In this document: one piece after another, positions 18,631 through 28,039 of the stretch
Layout of the letters: every line of letters begins with the position of its first letter
Numbering within the stretch: position 1 is the first letter of the stretch
Source of the DNA: an uncultured Chitinophagaceae bacterium
GTDB taxonomy: Bacteria; Bacteroidota; Bacteroidia; Chitinophagales; Chitinophagaceae
Assembly (NCBI GenBank): GCA_903904335.1
Contig: CAIVCF010000226.1
Coordinates: 1-40,872, forward strand
DNA length: 40,872 nucleotides
Direction of reading: 5' to 3'
Translations under genes and position numbers: made by a program
Notes under the pieces: model-generated
Seen by the model: only the letters and a program-made list of their open reading frames with translations
Database searches by the model: none
What the model was told of the DNA's origin: nothing

Positions 18631-18638
18631 TACTTTTG
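18631..18638 (+). promoter_or_regulatory. Candidate -7 box upstream of the DUF3078 gene
   Basis: TACTTTTG fits the Bacteroidota TAnnTTTG -7 consensus and lies 20 bp before the ATG at 18659, in the short spacer divergent from miaB. No clear -33 TTTG is found at the usual spacing. Confidence 0.4.
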
Positions 18639-18658
18639 CTGCGCAAAAAATGTAAAGA

Positions 18659-19606
18659 ATGAAGAAAATTATTTTCTGTTACTTAATAACGATGACCGTA
18701 TTAAATGTAATGGCACAGCAAGCTGTAGTAGATAAGCTGAGAGGCGAAACATCCAGAACTATTAAAAAAGATACGGATACTACTGTTTGGAAGTGGAAGC
18801 AGGGCGGCTTATTAAGTTTTAATTTATCGCAGGGTTCTTTGAGCAATTGGGCTGCAGGAGGAGATGATTTTTCATTGTCAGTAAGTTCTTACTTCAATTA
18901 TTTTTTCTTTTACCGAAACGGCAGGCATAGTTGGGACAATAATATTGATATGAATATCGGTTACGTGCAAACAACAAGTTTGGGCAGCCGTAAGAATGAC
19001 GACCGTTTCGATTTTCTGAGTAAATATGGGTATAAGATGGATTCTGTAGGTAAATGGTATGTATCCGGTTTATTTAATTTTCGTTCTCAATTCTTTGATG
19101 GATATACTTATCCAAATGGTAATCCGGTATTTTCTTCTTCTGTATTATCACCTGCCTACCTTATTTTATCAGCAGGTTTTGATTATAAGCATAGCGATAA
19201 ATTTTCCATCTTCTTATCACCGCTTACATCAAGGACTGTTATTGTGATGAATCAATTTCTTTCTGATCAGGGTCAGTATGGCGTTGATTCCGGTAAACAT
19301 ACTCAAGCACAGTTGGGTGCTTTTGCAACGATCAATTATAATAATACTTTTAAAAAGATGTTGACCTATAAAGGAAGGGTTGATCTCTTCTCTAATTATT
19401 TACTCAATCCGCAAAATATCAATTTCTTTATGACCAATCAATTGGCTTGTAAAATATCAAAATATTTTTCAGTCACTTACAGTCTGGATATGATCTATGA
19501 TGATACGGTTGATTTGTTTGGTCCGAACGGAACATCACCTGCCCTGCAGGTGAAAAGCTTGGTGGGTATCAGTTTCCTGAAGCCATTGAATGTAAAAAAG
19601 AAATAA
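18659..19606 (+). CDS. DUF3078 domain outer-membrane protein
   Basis: A 315-residue protein with a signal peptide (MKKIIFCYLITMTVLNVMAQ) and the features of DUF3078: WKWKQGGLLSFNLSQGSLSN, then NWAAGGDDFSLSVSSYFNY, and WDNNIDMNIGYVQTTSLGSR. Alternating hydrophobic strands and an aromatic-rich composition throughout suggest a beta-barrel in the outer membrane. The family is common in Bacteroidota, and its function is not established. It is a monocistronic unit, convergent with the NTF2-like lipoprotein gene 20 bp downstream. Confidence 0.88.
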   Translation: MKKIIFCYLITMTVLNVMAQQAVVDKLRGETSRTIKKDTDTTVWKWKQGGLLSFNLSQGSLSNWAAGGDDFSLSVSSYFNYFFFYRNGRHSWDNNIDMNIGYVQTTSLGSRKNDDRFDFLSKYGYKMDSVGKWYVSGLFNFRSQFFDGYTYPNGNPVFSSSVLSPAYLILSAGFDYKHSDKFSIFLSPLTSRTVIVMNQFLSDQGQYGVDSGKHTQAQLGAFATINYNNTFKKMLTYKGRVDLFSNYLLNPQNINFFMTNQLACKISKYFSVTYSLDMIYDDTVDLFGPNGTSPALQVKSLVGISFLKPLNVKKK

Positions 19607-19626
19607 ATAATTGCTTATTTGCAGCA

Positions 19627-20172
19627 TTATTTTTTCTTCAGTGGTTCAGGAAATGCTCTTTGCTTTTCATTGTATTTTAAAATCTTTCCGTCTTTTACCA
19701 ATACATCATCTGTATAATAAATGGAATCGGTTTTTCCTTTTTTATCGGTCATCTTTTCTGTGTACCATAAAGTAACCCAGGTATCTTTTTTATGGGGATA
19801 ATATACGGTCATCCAGCTATCAAATTCTTTTGTTACGCTGACTGATGCATTGCGCATATCAGCAATTATTTTACTTAAGCTGTCCCTGCTTCCTTTAAAG
19901 TGAAACTTGTCAGCAATAAATTCTGCCGTATCTGCAAAATAAGCAGTGCAGCCTTTTATATCGCCGTCCACATATTTTTTTAAACAGTTTAATACAATGG
20001 CTGCATTCTTTTCATCACCCGGTTGCCAGTTGAGGGAATACTTTGCAGTAAAGGGAAATACGATAGAATCCTTTTTTACTTTGCTTTCAGTATCGGATGT
20101 TTCCGTTTTTGCTGCATTGTTACAGCTTATTAAAATGCAGCAGGCAGCAAGTAATGCTGAAAATAATTTCAT
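19627..20172 (-). CDS. Lipoprotein with NTF2/SnoaL-like fold
   Basis: About 181 residues from the ATG at 20172, which gives a lipoprotein signal peptide with lipobox LISC (Cys17, followed by Asn-Asn); the upstream ATG at 20202 adds ten residues without purpose. The mature part has an NTF2-like pattern: an initial helix (AAIVLNCLKKYVDGDIKGCT), then AYFADTAEFIADKFHFKGSR and beta strands such as WVTLWYTEKMT and DSIYYTDDVLVKDGKI. Polyketide-cyclase-like SnoaL proteins share this fold, but no catalytic residues stand out. It faces away from the remnant gene at 20442; the spacer between them holds the structured element. Confidence 0.7.
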   Translation of the reverse strand: MKLFSALLAACCILISCNNAAKTETSDTESKVKKDSIVFPFTAKYSLNWQPGDEKNAAIVLNCLKKYVDGDIKGCTAYFADTAEFIADKFHFKGSRDSLSKIIADMRNASVSVTKEFDSWMTVYYPHKKDTWVTLWYTEKMTDKKGKTDSIYYTDDVLVKDGKILKYNEKQRAFPEPLKKK

Positions 20173-20250
20173 GATATTCGTTTGGGAAATAAATATACTC
20201 AAAAAGTTTATTGCAATAAACTGCTATCAGTAAAACAACAGGAGATATGC

Positions 20251-20368
20251 AGGGCTCGGGTTCGTGTTTGCTTCCTATGAAGACTTGGTCTCCTTTTACA
20301 ATCCTTCATTCATTCATTCATTTCCGAATCTGACAAGACGCAGGTACGAATCAGACGGACCAAGCCCT
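20251..20368. other. Structured GC-rich intergenic element, possible RNA or repeat
   Basis: This stretch is visibly richer in G and C than the flanks and folds on itself. The ends pair as AGGGCTcGG (20251-20259) with CCaAGCCCT (20360-20368), one mismatch. Inside are AGACttgGTCT (20281-20291) and a bulged hairpin, TCCG-aa-TCTGA (20323-20333) with TCAGACGGA (20351-20359). Alternatives exist: CTTGGTC (20284-20290) can pair with GACCAAG (20358-20364), which excludes the outer stem, and TTCGT (20261-20265) can pair with ACGAA (20346-20350) in the hairpin loop. A (TTCA)x4 tract runs at 20305-20320. Strand and function are unknown; it may be a leader RNA, a small RNA or a dispersed repeat. It has no tRNA features. 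Confidence 0.5.
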
Positions 20369-20441
20369 AAATGGAATAATTTTTTTATTATTGAGTATAT
20401 TTAAGAGATAGAAACATTTTTTATCAAATAAAAAACCGGAG

Positions 20442-21055
20442 ATGAAAAATTTTACTGCAACGATTGAAGTTGCGAACTCCCCAATAGCTATTTTCAATCA
20501 TTGAAGTTTACTGCCTCCGGTGGTAATACATTAAGAATTACATTGGTAAAGAATTCTGTTACAAACTGGGCTGATCAGTACTATATTCAAATACCTTTAG
20601 ATAATGCACAGAAAGATTATGCGATCGCATTGAACAGCTTGATTTCCGGAGCTTCAAATAATCATATCAATGCCGATGATATTACAACCATTGTATTTTC
20701 GGTAATTGCGGGTACAGGCCAAACAAAAACTATTAATACCACTTTCAGTAATATCAGCTTCACAAAAGCAGATCCAAGTTATATAGCTGCATTGAACTCA
20801 AAAGAAATACAGTTATATCCTAATCCTACTGTTGGTAAAACCTTCAACTGCAGTTTCTACAGCAATGCTGCACAACAGTTGACATTGCGTATAACAGATG
20901 TGATGGGAAGAAACATTGCCACCAAACAAGTCAATGCAATAGAGGGATTGAATATTGTTCCAGTAGAAATTCAATCATCAACCAAAGGAATACATATTGT
21001 AACGCTGGATGGTTCCGGTATTAAATACAATAGCAAAAAAGTGGTGCTCAACTAA
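20442..21055 (+). pseudogene. Remnant of a T9SS type A cargo gene, truncated and frameshifted
   Basis: An ATG at 20442 opens a short frame (MKNFTATIEVANSPIAIFNH) that stops at 20504. The next frame continues to 21055 without any ATG near its beginning; its first possible start is TTG at 20501, and the frame is closed upstream at 20465. Joining the two gives a continuous segment (IAIFNQSLKFTASGG) that reads like one protein domain, so a 1-2-base indel around 20491-20500 is likely. The longer part has a beta-sandwich-like segment (~1-95) and a type A T9SS sorting domain (LYPNPTVGKTFNC, then RITDVMGRN and a final KKVVLN). It lacks a signal peptide, so I call it a decayed gene. Confidence 0.65.
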
Positions 21056-21073
21056 TCATTATCTTTCAATTAT

Positions 21074-21108
21074 AAAAAAGAGACCAATCATATTTTGGTC
21101 TCTTTTTT
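21074..21108 (+). terminator. Rho-independent terminator after the cargo-gene remnant
   Basis: GAGACCAA (21080-21087) pairs with TTGGTCTC (21095-21102), extended by an A-run and a T-run to 14 bp, with a 7-nt loop and a T tail. It would end transcription of the remnant gene. Confidence 0.85.
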
Positions 21109-21274
21109 TATTATCAAAAACAACTCATTTCACTAATTATTGGTTTCCTAGTTTAATGGTCAATAAATAATCGCTAATAAATTTGGTAATGTTATCTTTT
21201 CATTTAAAGATTCATGGGCATCTGCCGGCTGATAAATGATAAGTAAGAATTAAAGTAAGTATTAGTCGAAGCTG

Positions 21275-22393
21275 TCAGGCAATCACTTTCAACAAATTTT
21301 TTATTGCATGAGCTCGGTGTACAAGATTAGTAAAATCTTTATGCAGGATGGTAACATGCCCCATCTTTCTTCCGGCTTTGGTTTGGTTCTTTCCGTATAA
21401 ATGCACGAAAACGTTTTCCATTTCCAAAACAGCATTCAAGCCCTCATATTTTGCATTGCCATTGTATCCCTCTTCTCCCAAAATATTCACAATGGCAGAC
21501 GGCATGATAGCAGCAGTATTTCCCAGAGGATATTGCAGCATAATTCTCCATAACATATCATACTGACTGCAATAATTAGCTTCAATGGTATGATGCCCGC
21601 TGTTGTGCACACGCGGAGCTGTTTCATTTACCCAGATATTTTCATTTTCATCCATGAATAATTCAACAGCAAATAAACCGGGGCTCTGTAATTCTTTGAT
21701 CACTTTTAAGGCAATCGCCTCAGCTTTCCAGTATGTTTTTTCAGGAATTTGTGCAGGTGAGATCTGATAATCCAATAAGTTTAAAACAGGATCAAATATC
21801 ATTTCAGCAGGAGAATAAACAGCAGTTTCGCCAAGGTCATTCATAGCAACGATCACTGCAATTTCTTTTCGAATGTTCACCATTTTCTCCAACACCGAAG
21901 CTGCATTAAACCCTTTATCGATGTGACTTTCATTCATGATCACCTGAACACCTTTCCCATCATATCCACCTTCAGCTATTTTATGAACAGCTGGAAAAAA
22001 TGAAGTGTAATTTGATAGATCAGTGCTATTTTCTGTGATAATGAAATCAGCACTTGGTATTTCATGCTGTTTATAAAACTCTTTTTGTTTGATCTTGTTT
22101 TTTATCGTTTTGATGGCAGATGGTTTGGGATAAATTCTTACACCTTCGCTTTCTAATTTTTCCAATGCTTCCACATTCACGCTTTCTATTTCGATAGTCA
22201 ATGCATCTAAATTTTTGCCGAATTCATAAACAGCATTAAAATCCCTGATATCACCTTCAACAAAATGATGGCATAAATGTGCAGCAGGGCAATTTTTATC
22301 ATTTTCCAATACATAGGTTTCCACCACATAATTTGCTGAAGCCTGCAACAGCATTCTTCCCAATTGACCGCCGCCTAAAATGCCAACTTTCAT
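21275..22393 (-). CDS. purK: 5-(carboxyamino)imidazole ribonucleotide synthase PurK
   Basis: About 372 residues from the ATG at 22393, which gives the family's N-terminus MKVGILGGGQLGRMLLQAS. An ATP-grasp fold follows: IKTIKNKIKQKEFYKQHEIP, AEGGYDGKGVQVI (ATP lid), VNIRKEIAVIVAMN and the active-site segment NETAPRVHNSGHHTIEA. PurK makes N5-CAIR from AIR, ATP and bicarbonate in purine synthesis. Its usual partner purE is not in this window. The spacer between its stop and the terminator at 21108 (~165 bp) holds nothing I recognise. Confidence 0.94.
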   Translation of the reverse strand: MKVGILGGGQLGRMLLQASANYVVETYVLENDKNCPAAHLCHHFVEGDIRDFNAVYEFGKNLDALTIEIESVNVEALEKLESEGVRIYPKPSAIKTIKNKIKQKEFYKQHEIPSADFIITENSTDLSNYTSFFPAVHKIAEGGYDGKGVQVIMNESHIDKGFNAASVLEKMVNIRKEIAVIVAMNDLGETAVYSPAEMIFDPVLNLLDYQISPAQIPEKTYWKAEAIALKVIKELQSPGLFAVELFMDENENIWVNETAPRVHNSGHHTIEANYCSQYDMLWRIMLQYPLGNTAAIMPSAIVNILGEEGYNGNAKYEGLNAVLEMENVFVHLYGKNQTKAGRKMGHVTILHKDFTNLVHRAHAIKNLLKVIA

Positions 22394-22592
22394 AGTAAAA
22401 TAATAAGTGGCGAAGATAATCATCGCAGTTGTTTTCAGGAATTATTAAAAGTAATGTTGAAAAGCCTTTTTAGCAGTAATTCGCAGAAATGAAACGTTAA
22501 ACACATAGGTTTTGCTTCAACCTGTAAATCTTCAGCATATTTTAAGCCCCTTTTTGAAGTCTGAATGTGATTAAATCAATATTTTTGATAGT

Positions 22593-23345
22593 ATGAGAGC
22601 CTTATTTTGCGCAATTGTTTTTCTGTCATTCTTCACAGGAGTGATGGCGCAAAATTCTTTTGTTGATTTTCAGAAAAATAATCCGAAAGTGGCACAGGTT
22701 TTTCAATTGAATAAAGACACATTACAAAAGCAGTTTGCGGCAGAGCATATTCAGTGGCCGCCGAAACAATTGTATCTGCGCAGTTTTAAATACGACAGTC
22801 AGTTGGAAGTTTGGGTAAGAAGCAGTAATAAAGAACCGTTTAAACTTTTTAAAACATATAAGGTTTGTGCATTGAGCGGAAGCTTGGGACCGAAGAGAAT
22901 GGAAGGAGATTATCAGGTGCCGGAAGGGTTTTATTATATCAACTCTTTCAATCCTAAAAGTGTGTATCATTTATCACTGGGAATTAATTATCCTAATGTG
23001 TCGGATGCATTGTTAAGTGATTCATTAAAACCCGGCGGAGACATTTACATTCATGGTAATTGTATCACAGTGGGTTGTATTCCGGTAAAAGATAATCAGA
23101 TCGAAGAATTGTATTTGCTTGCATCATACGCAAAAGATAACGGAGAAGATTTTATTCCCGTTCATATATTTCCGGTTCGATACAATAATCCTAAGAGTTC
23201 CGAATTCCTCGTGAAAACCACCAAAGACGATCAGGAGTACCAACACTTTGCTGCACGCATCAAAGAAGTGTACGACTATTTTGAACAACACAAAAAATTG
23301 CCATTGATCTCGGTCAACAAAAAAGGCGATTATGTTGTGTTGTAA
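22593..23345 (+). CDS. L,D-transpeptidase family protein (YafK-like), exported
   Basis: A 250-residue protein with a signal peptide (MRALFCAIVFLSFFTGVMAQ) and a YkuD-type catalytic domain. The motif GGDIYIHGNCITVGCIPVKD has the histidine and cysteine of the HG-x5-GC-type active site. Before it are VYHLSLGINYPNVSDALLSD and the substrate-side segment KVCALSGSLGPKRMEGDYQV. YafK-like members remodel peptidoglycan or its links to proteins in the periplasm; which bond this one acts on cannot be read here. It precedes the hybrid kinase gene by 38 bp on the same strand. Confidence 0.88.
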   Translation: MRALFCAIVFLSFFTGVMAQNSFVDFQKNNPKVAQVFQLNKDTLQKQFAAEHIQWPPKQLYLRSFKYDSQLEVWVRSSNKEPFKLFKTYKVCALSGSLGPKRMEGDYQVPEGFYYINSFNPKSVYHLSLGINYPNVSDALLSDSLKPGGDIYIHGNCITVGCIPVKDNQIEELYLLASYAKDNGEDFIPVHIFPVRYNNPKSSEFLVKTTKDDQEYQHFAARIKEVYDYFEQHKKLPLISVNKKGDYVVL

Positions 23346-23383
23346 GTATTTTAATTATTGTCCAGATTTTAATCAAGAGTGTC

Positions 23384-25594
23384 ATGAGGTTATTAACAAG
23401 ATCTAAATTGTCGGGTTCCAATATATTGCTGCTATGCATTTGCTTAGTGGTGATCGTTTCCATTTTGTTGATGAATGTATTGAACACGCGTAATCTCACA
23501 GCATTGCGTTCTTCCATCGACACTTTATCCAAACCCAATACAACAATAGGCATATTGCATAACACCAATCAGGAATTGTTGGTGGCAGAAAATAAATTCA
23601 GGATGTACTTAAGTACCGGTGATTCGGTTTATAAAGATCAGTTTCTCAGTCATCTTAACCACACCATTACTAATCTTGAATTGGTACAACATACCGAAGA
23701 CAGTTTGGAGATCACACAAATTCTTTCGGGCTTAGGAAAAAAAATTGAATTGGCAGATGCGATCAGTAAATTAAAACATCTGGCAGATTCTGTTTCTACA
23801 AAATTGAATACAGTGAAAATAAATTCTGTGTTCGCAGAACCTATTAGAGTAGAAAAAATAAATACTTCCATTTTAAAGAAATATTATGTGCATACAACTG
23901 ATACTGTTAAAGCAGTTGCACAGAAAAAGGGATTCTTTAAAAAATTAGGCTCACTGTTTTCCAATAAGGATAACACGAATTATAAATACATAAAAAGCGA
24001 CAGTACTGTTACGGCAGAAGCAGACAGTGTGAATAATGAAATGGAAGCTACTTTGAATAATGCTTCACTCGACATTCAGAAGTTTTATCAGGGATCAATA
24101 AACAGGGAATTACAGCTCAGGGAAAAGATGAATGAAAGTGAAAAAGACCTGGCAGAAACAAATCTCTCCATCATCGATCAACTCAACAGTGCGTTGAATA
24201 TAGTATTGCAGAAAGAAGAACAAAAGGAGCTGAGCAGTAATAATACAGCGATACTCAACGCTGTTAATGCAAGAAACAGTATTCAAAACCTTTCTTGGGT
24301 TTCTTTTGTGATCATCATGATCATTGTAGTGATTCTGATATTCAATATCCGCCGCACCGCACGGTATTAAAAAGACATTCTTGAGGCAAGGGAAAGAGCA
24401 GAGAAATTGGCACTGACCAAGACCCGTTTCCTTAATAACATGAGTCATGAAATACGTTCTCCTTTAACTTCTATCATGGGCTTTACAGAACAATTAGAAA
24501 GTAATGAGTATGATGAAGAAAAGAAAAAATACCTGAATGCCATCCGCTCTTCATCAGATCATTTACTGCATACCGTAAACGATGTACTCGATTTTTCTAA
24601 ATTAGATGCAGGTAAATTAATGCTTGAGCATGCAGCTTTCAATATTCACAATACGATCGAGGAAGTGATCTATTCTTTTTCTGTGAATGCTGACAAGAAA
24701 GGTATACAGTTAAACAGCAATTTACAGATTGAAAAAGAGATACGTGTGATGGGTGATGAATTCCGTCTTCGCCAGATATTGTTTAATCTTACGGGAAATG
24801 CGATCAAATTTACTTCTAAAGGAAGCGTGACTATTACGGCAAGTGCATTATGGAAGAATGAAACTGAAATGATTCTGAAAGTGGAAATATTAGATTCAGG
24901 AGTCGGTATTCCGCATGATCAGTTAGATTTGATATTCGAAGAATTTGCACAGGCAACAAATAATAAGATTGACGGCCGAAGATCCATTCGCGGTACCGGT
25001 TTAGGGTTGCCGATTTGTAAAATGCTGGTAGAAATGCAGGGCGGTAATATTAATGTGCAGAGTGAAATAAATAAAGGATCTTTATTCACTTTTGAAATTC
25101 CTTATACAGTGGCAACTGAAAATGATATTAAACCTGCTGCTCAAAAATCAGCAGCAAAATCAACTGCAGTACCTTCATCAGCAGAGCCTGCTTTCTTCTT
25201 TGGTAAGAGAGCATTAGTTGTGGAAGATAATGATATGAACATCATGCTGCTTTCATTATTGCTTAAAAAATATTTTATTGAATTTGATGTTGCCAAAGAT
25301 GGTGAAGCAGGATTGGAATTATTCAATTCAAAAAATTATGATATTGTATTAACGGACATCAATGTCCCTAAATTAACAGGTGATCAGTTGGCTGCGGCTA
25401 TCCGCAGATCTGAAGACTCTGTGAAAGCAAATCTGCCCATCATTGCATTAACGGCAAGTATTGTGGCAGATGACCTTGATTCTTATTTACGTACCGGCAT
25501 TGATGATATCATGATCAAACCTTTTAAGGAAGCTGATTTCAGTGCCATGTTAAGAAAGTATCTGGATAATAAGATCGGGGCATCTATTGCATAA
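23384..25594 (+). pseudogene. Hybrid sensor histidine kinase split by an in-frame TAA
   Basis: One continuous frame, 23384-25594, is interrupted only by TAA at 24368-24370. The part before the stop (328 residues) has a membrane helix (ILLLCICLVVIVSILLMNVL), a ~260-residue helical periplasmic sensor region of CHASE3-like character, a second helix (VSFVIIMIIVVILIFNI) and RRTARY. Directly after the stop the same frame continues with KDILEARERAEKLALTKTRF, the normal linker. Then come HisKA (MSHEIRSPLTSIMGF), HATPase with an N box (FNLTGNAIKF), DSGVGIP and GTGLGLPICK, and a receiver domain with ALVVEDND, the phospho-acceptor Asp in IVLTDINVP, and MIKPF. Both halves look intact apart from the one stop, so it is a recent nonsense mutation, a sequencing error or a readthrough site. 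Confidence 0.75.
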
Positions 25595-26851
25595 TCATCT
25601 GAACAAAGCCTGAACGGTTTCATTGGTTTGTTGCATCAACATCACTTCTTTATTGATCAGCATTTTGTTTACTAATGTTTCGTTGTAATGACGGATGCTT
25701 AGCAGGCTTAACCCTTTTTCAACTTGTACATCAAAAATAGTATCGGCTGCTAAAGCTAATCTTTCAACTTTATCAGAATAATCATCAATACAAACCTGCA
25801 CATGAATGGCGCCGGTTTGGATAAGATTAGGTTTGATTCTTAATTGTGCAAAGATTTCATAAAGCATAGCCATTGGTTTCTCCCCGACAAAGGAATAATC
25901 CCTGCTTTCTAAATGGATCAATGCCTGTTGTTCTTTTAAGACAATAATGGGAGGTAGGTTTTTGTTATGCTTTTTATGAATAATGGTCCCTGCTGCGGAA
26001 GGATCTGTAAAACACTTTACGTGCAAAGGGATCCCTTTATTCTGTAAGGGTTTGATGGTTTTTGGATGTATCACCTGTGCACCGTAATAGGCCATTTCTA
26101 TTACTTCATCATAACTTAATTCATTGATCAGTTGTGCATCAGGAAAAATTTTGGGATCTGCATTCATCACACCTTCCACATCTTTCCATATCGTAACCGA
26201 TTCTGCATTTACAATATTGGCAAAAACAGCAGCAGTATAATCACTGCCCTCTCTTCCCAAAGTAGTGCTTTCATTTTCATCTGTGGCACCAATAAAACCC
26301 TGTGTGATGCTGATATTATTTAATGAGGTAAAAGATAATTGATCAATCGTGGTTTTGGTTCTTTCCCAATCAATGTTAGCGTCTCTGAAATTATTATCGC
26401 TACGAATGATGTCACGTACATCAAGCCAGTTATTTTTTATACCTGATTCATTCAGATAATGACTGATGATGCAAGTGCTCAATAATTCCCCACAGCAAAC
26501 GATCTGATCATAATAATAATCAAACTCCCGAACGGGTTTATCATGCAGCAACCATTCCACTTCTGTAAAAAAATCCATCAGCTGCGAAAGACATTGATTA
26601 AAATTTTTGACCAATAAATATTTAGCAGTATTGAGATGTTGTTTTTTTACAACATCGAATAATTGTAAAGCTTCTTCTTTTTTTTCGGCATAAAAAGCTT
26701 CTGCCACTTTCTCCAAAGCATTGGTGGTCTTTCCCATGGCAGAAATAATGATGATCAATTTTTCATCTTTATATTGTTGCAGGATAGTTGCGAGATTTTG
26801 AATCCGCTCCACATTGTTTACAGCAGCGCCGCCAAACTTAAAAACTTTCAT
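25595..26851 (-). CDS. lysC: Aspartate kinase
   Basis: A 418-residue monofunctional aspartate kinase. The N-terminal kinase domain begins MKVFKFGGAAVNNVERIQNL; the motif is KFGGAAV rather than the commoner KFGGTSV. TTLGREGSDYTAAVFANIV and IWKDVEGVMNADPKI are the nucleotide- and substrate-binding segments, followed by LSYDEVIEMAYYGAQVIHPK. Two ACT-type regulatory segments fill the C-terminus (~300-418; SRDYSFVGEKPMAML and QTGAIHVQVCIDD). It starts the aspartate-family amino-acid and diaminopimelate pathway. It is convergent with the split kinase; the two stop codons abut with no bases between them. Confidence 0.92.
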   Translation of the reverse strand: MKVFKFGGAAVNNVERIQNLATILQQYKDEKLIIIISAMGKTTNALEKVAEAFYAEKKEEALQLFDVVKKQHLNTAKYLLVKNFNQCLSQLMDFFTEVEWLLHDKPVREFDYYYDQIVCCGELLSTCIISHYLNESGIKNNWLDVRDIIRSDNNFRDANIDWERTKTTIDQLSFTSLNNISITQGFIGATDENESTTLGREGSDYTAAVFANIVNAESVTIWKDVEGVMNADPKIFPDAQLINELSYDEVIEMAYYGAQVIHPKTIKPLQNKGIPLHVKCFTDPSAAGTIIHKKHNKNLPPIIVLKEQQALIHLESRDYSFVGEKPMAMLYEIFAQLRIKPNLIQTGAIHVQVCIDDYSDKVERLALAADTIFDVQVEKGLSLLSIRHYNETLVNKMLINKEVMLMQQTNETVQALFR

Positions 26852-27017
26852 TTCCGAAAATAATAGGTGATCGAATAATTTACAACGGCTGCAAAGATAA
26901 GAGGCGGTATCATGAATGATGACGAAAAGTTAACCGAACAGAAAACTTATATTTTACACGCATTAAATTGCTGCTTGTTCAAACATCAGTATTACCTTTA
27001 AGTAATTAATTCATGCT

Positions 27018-28028
27018 ATGATGATCAATAGAAAAATATTAACACTTGACGAGTTTACCATACGTCAATTACGACAATTCCCTAAGGCAACCGGGGAATT
27101 AAGCAGCCTACTGAGAGATATCGGATTAGCTGCAAAACGTATCAATGTTGAAGTGAATAAGGCGGGGCTCGTAGATATTTTAGGTGATGCAGGTTCCATT
27201 AATGTACAGGGGGAGGATGTGAAAAAATTAGACATTTATGCGAATACACAATTTACCGGAGTCTTACAGCATGGGATCAGTTGCGCCGGAATTGGCAGCG
27301 AAGAACTGGATGAAATTGTTGTGTTTGATGATGAAGTAAGTAATAACAGTAAATATGTTGTATTGTTTGATCCATTGGATGGAAGCAGCAATATTGATGT
27401 GAATATTTCTATCGGAACGATTTTCGGTGTATATAGAAGATTAAGTGAATTAGGCAAGCCTTGTACCACAGAAGATTTTTTACAACCGGGTGTAAGGCAG
27501 GTTGCTGCAGGTTATGTGGTGTATGGTTCATCCACTATGTTGGTATATGCAACAAGGAGAGGTGTAAATGGATTTACATTAGATCCTGCCATTGGTGAAT
27601 TCTGTTTAAGTCATCCTGATATGAAGTGTCCCGAGGACGGGAAAATTTATTCTGTCAATCATGGTAATTTCTTTCAGTATGAGGAGGGTGTAAGAAATTA
27701 TATCAACGGTTGTCAGAAAAAGGACAAGAATAATGGCGGCCCATACACACAACGTTATATCGGCAGTATGGTTGCCGATGTTCATCGTAATCTGATCAAG
27801 GGCGGCATTTTTATGTATCCGGGAACAATTGATAAGCCGGGTGGAAAATTGCGTTTGATGTACGAATGCAATCCGTTTGCATTTATGATAGAAGTGGCAG
27901 GCGGTAAAGCAACGGATGGCAAAAGAAGAATATTGGATATTCAGCCAACAGAATTGCATCAGCGAACTCCTTTCTTTGCAGGAAGTAAAAACATGATGGA
28001 AGAAATGGAAACTTTTTATACTAAATAA
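27018..28028 (+). CDS. fbp: Class 1 fructose-1,6-bisphosphatase
   Basis: A 336-residue class 1 FBPase. It shows the metal-binding motif [20 protein letters not shown], the preceding [15 protein letters not shown] region, and the C-terminal active-site segment [20 protein letters not shown] followed by [13 protein letters not shown]. It hydrolyses fructose 1,6-bisphosphate in gluconeogenesis. Two ATG codons start the frame (27018 and 27021). The small membrane-protein gene follows 11 bp later and the ABC ATPase 2 bp after that, so the three may be cotranscribed. Confidence 0.95.
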   Translation: MMINRKILTLDEFTIRQLRQFPKATGELSSLLRDIGLAAKRINVEVNKAGLVDILGDAGSINVQGEDVKKLDIYANTQFTGVLQHGISCAGIGSEELDEIVVFDDEVSNNSKYVVLFDPLDGSSNIDVNISIGTIFGVYRRLSELGKPCTTEDFLQPGVRQVAAGYVVYGSSTMLVYATRRGVNGFTLDPAIGEFCLSHPDMKCPEDGKIYSVNHGNFFQYEEGVRNYINGCQKKDKNNGGPYTQRYIGSMVADVHRNLIKGGIFMYPGTIDKPGGKLRLMYECNPFAFMIEVAGGKATDGKRRILDIQPTELHQRTPFFAGSKNMMEEMETFYTK

Positions 28029-28039
28029 ATTATTGTTGA

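Noticed and set aside
20251-20368. tRNA or tmRNA gene
   Set aside because: No T-loop/acceptor geometry or anticodon stem; the length and pairings do not fit.
22580-22587. TATTTTTG as a -7 box for the L,D-transpeptidase gene
   Set aside because: It matches the consensus, but lies only 5 bp before the ATG and would require a leaderless transcript.
24407-25594. Second half of the hybrid kinase as an independent gene starting at TTG
   Set aside because: The same frame is open back to the stop at 24368 and the residues before TTG are the normal linker; no start signal is seen.
26912-27001. 29-codon ORF directly upstream of fbp
   Set aside because: No Shine-Dalgarno, no recognisable motif and no repeated regulatory codons; probably chance.
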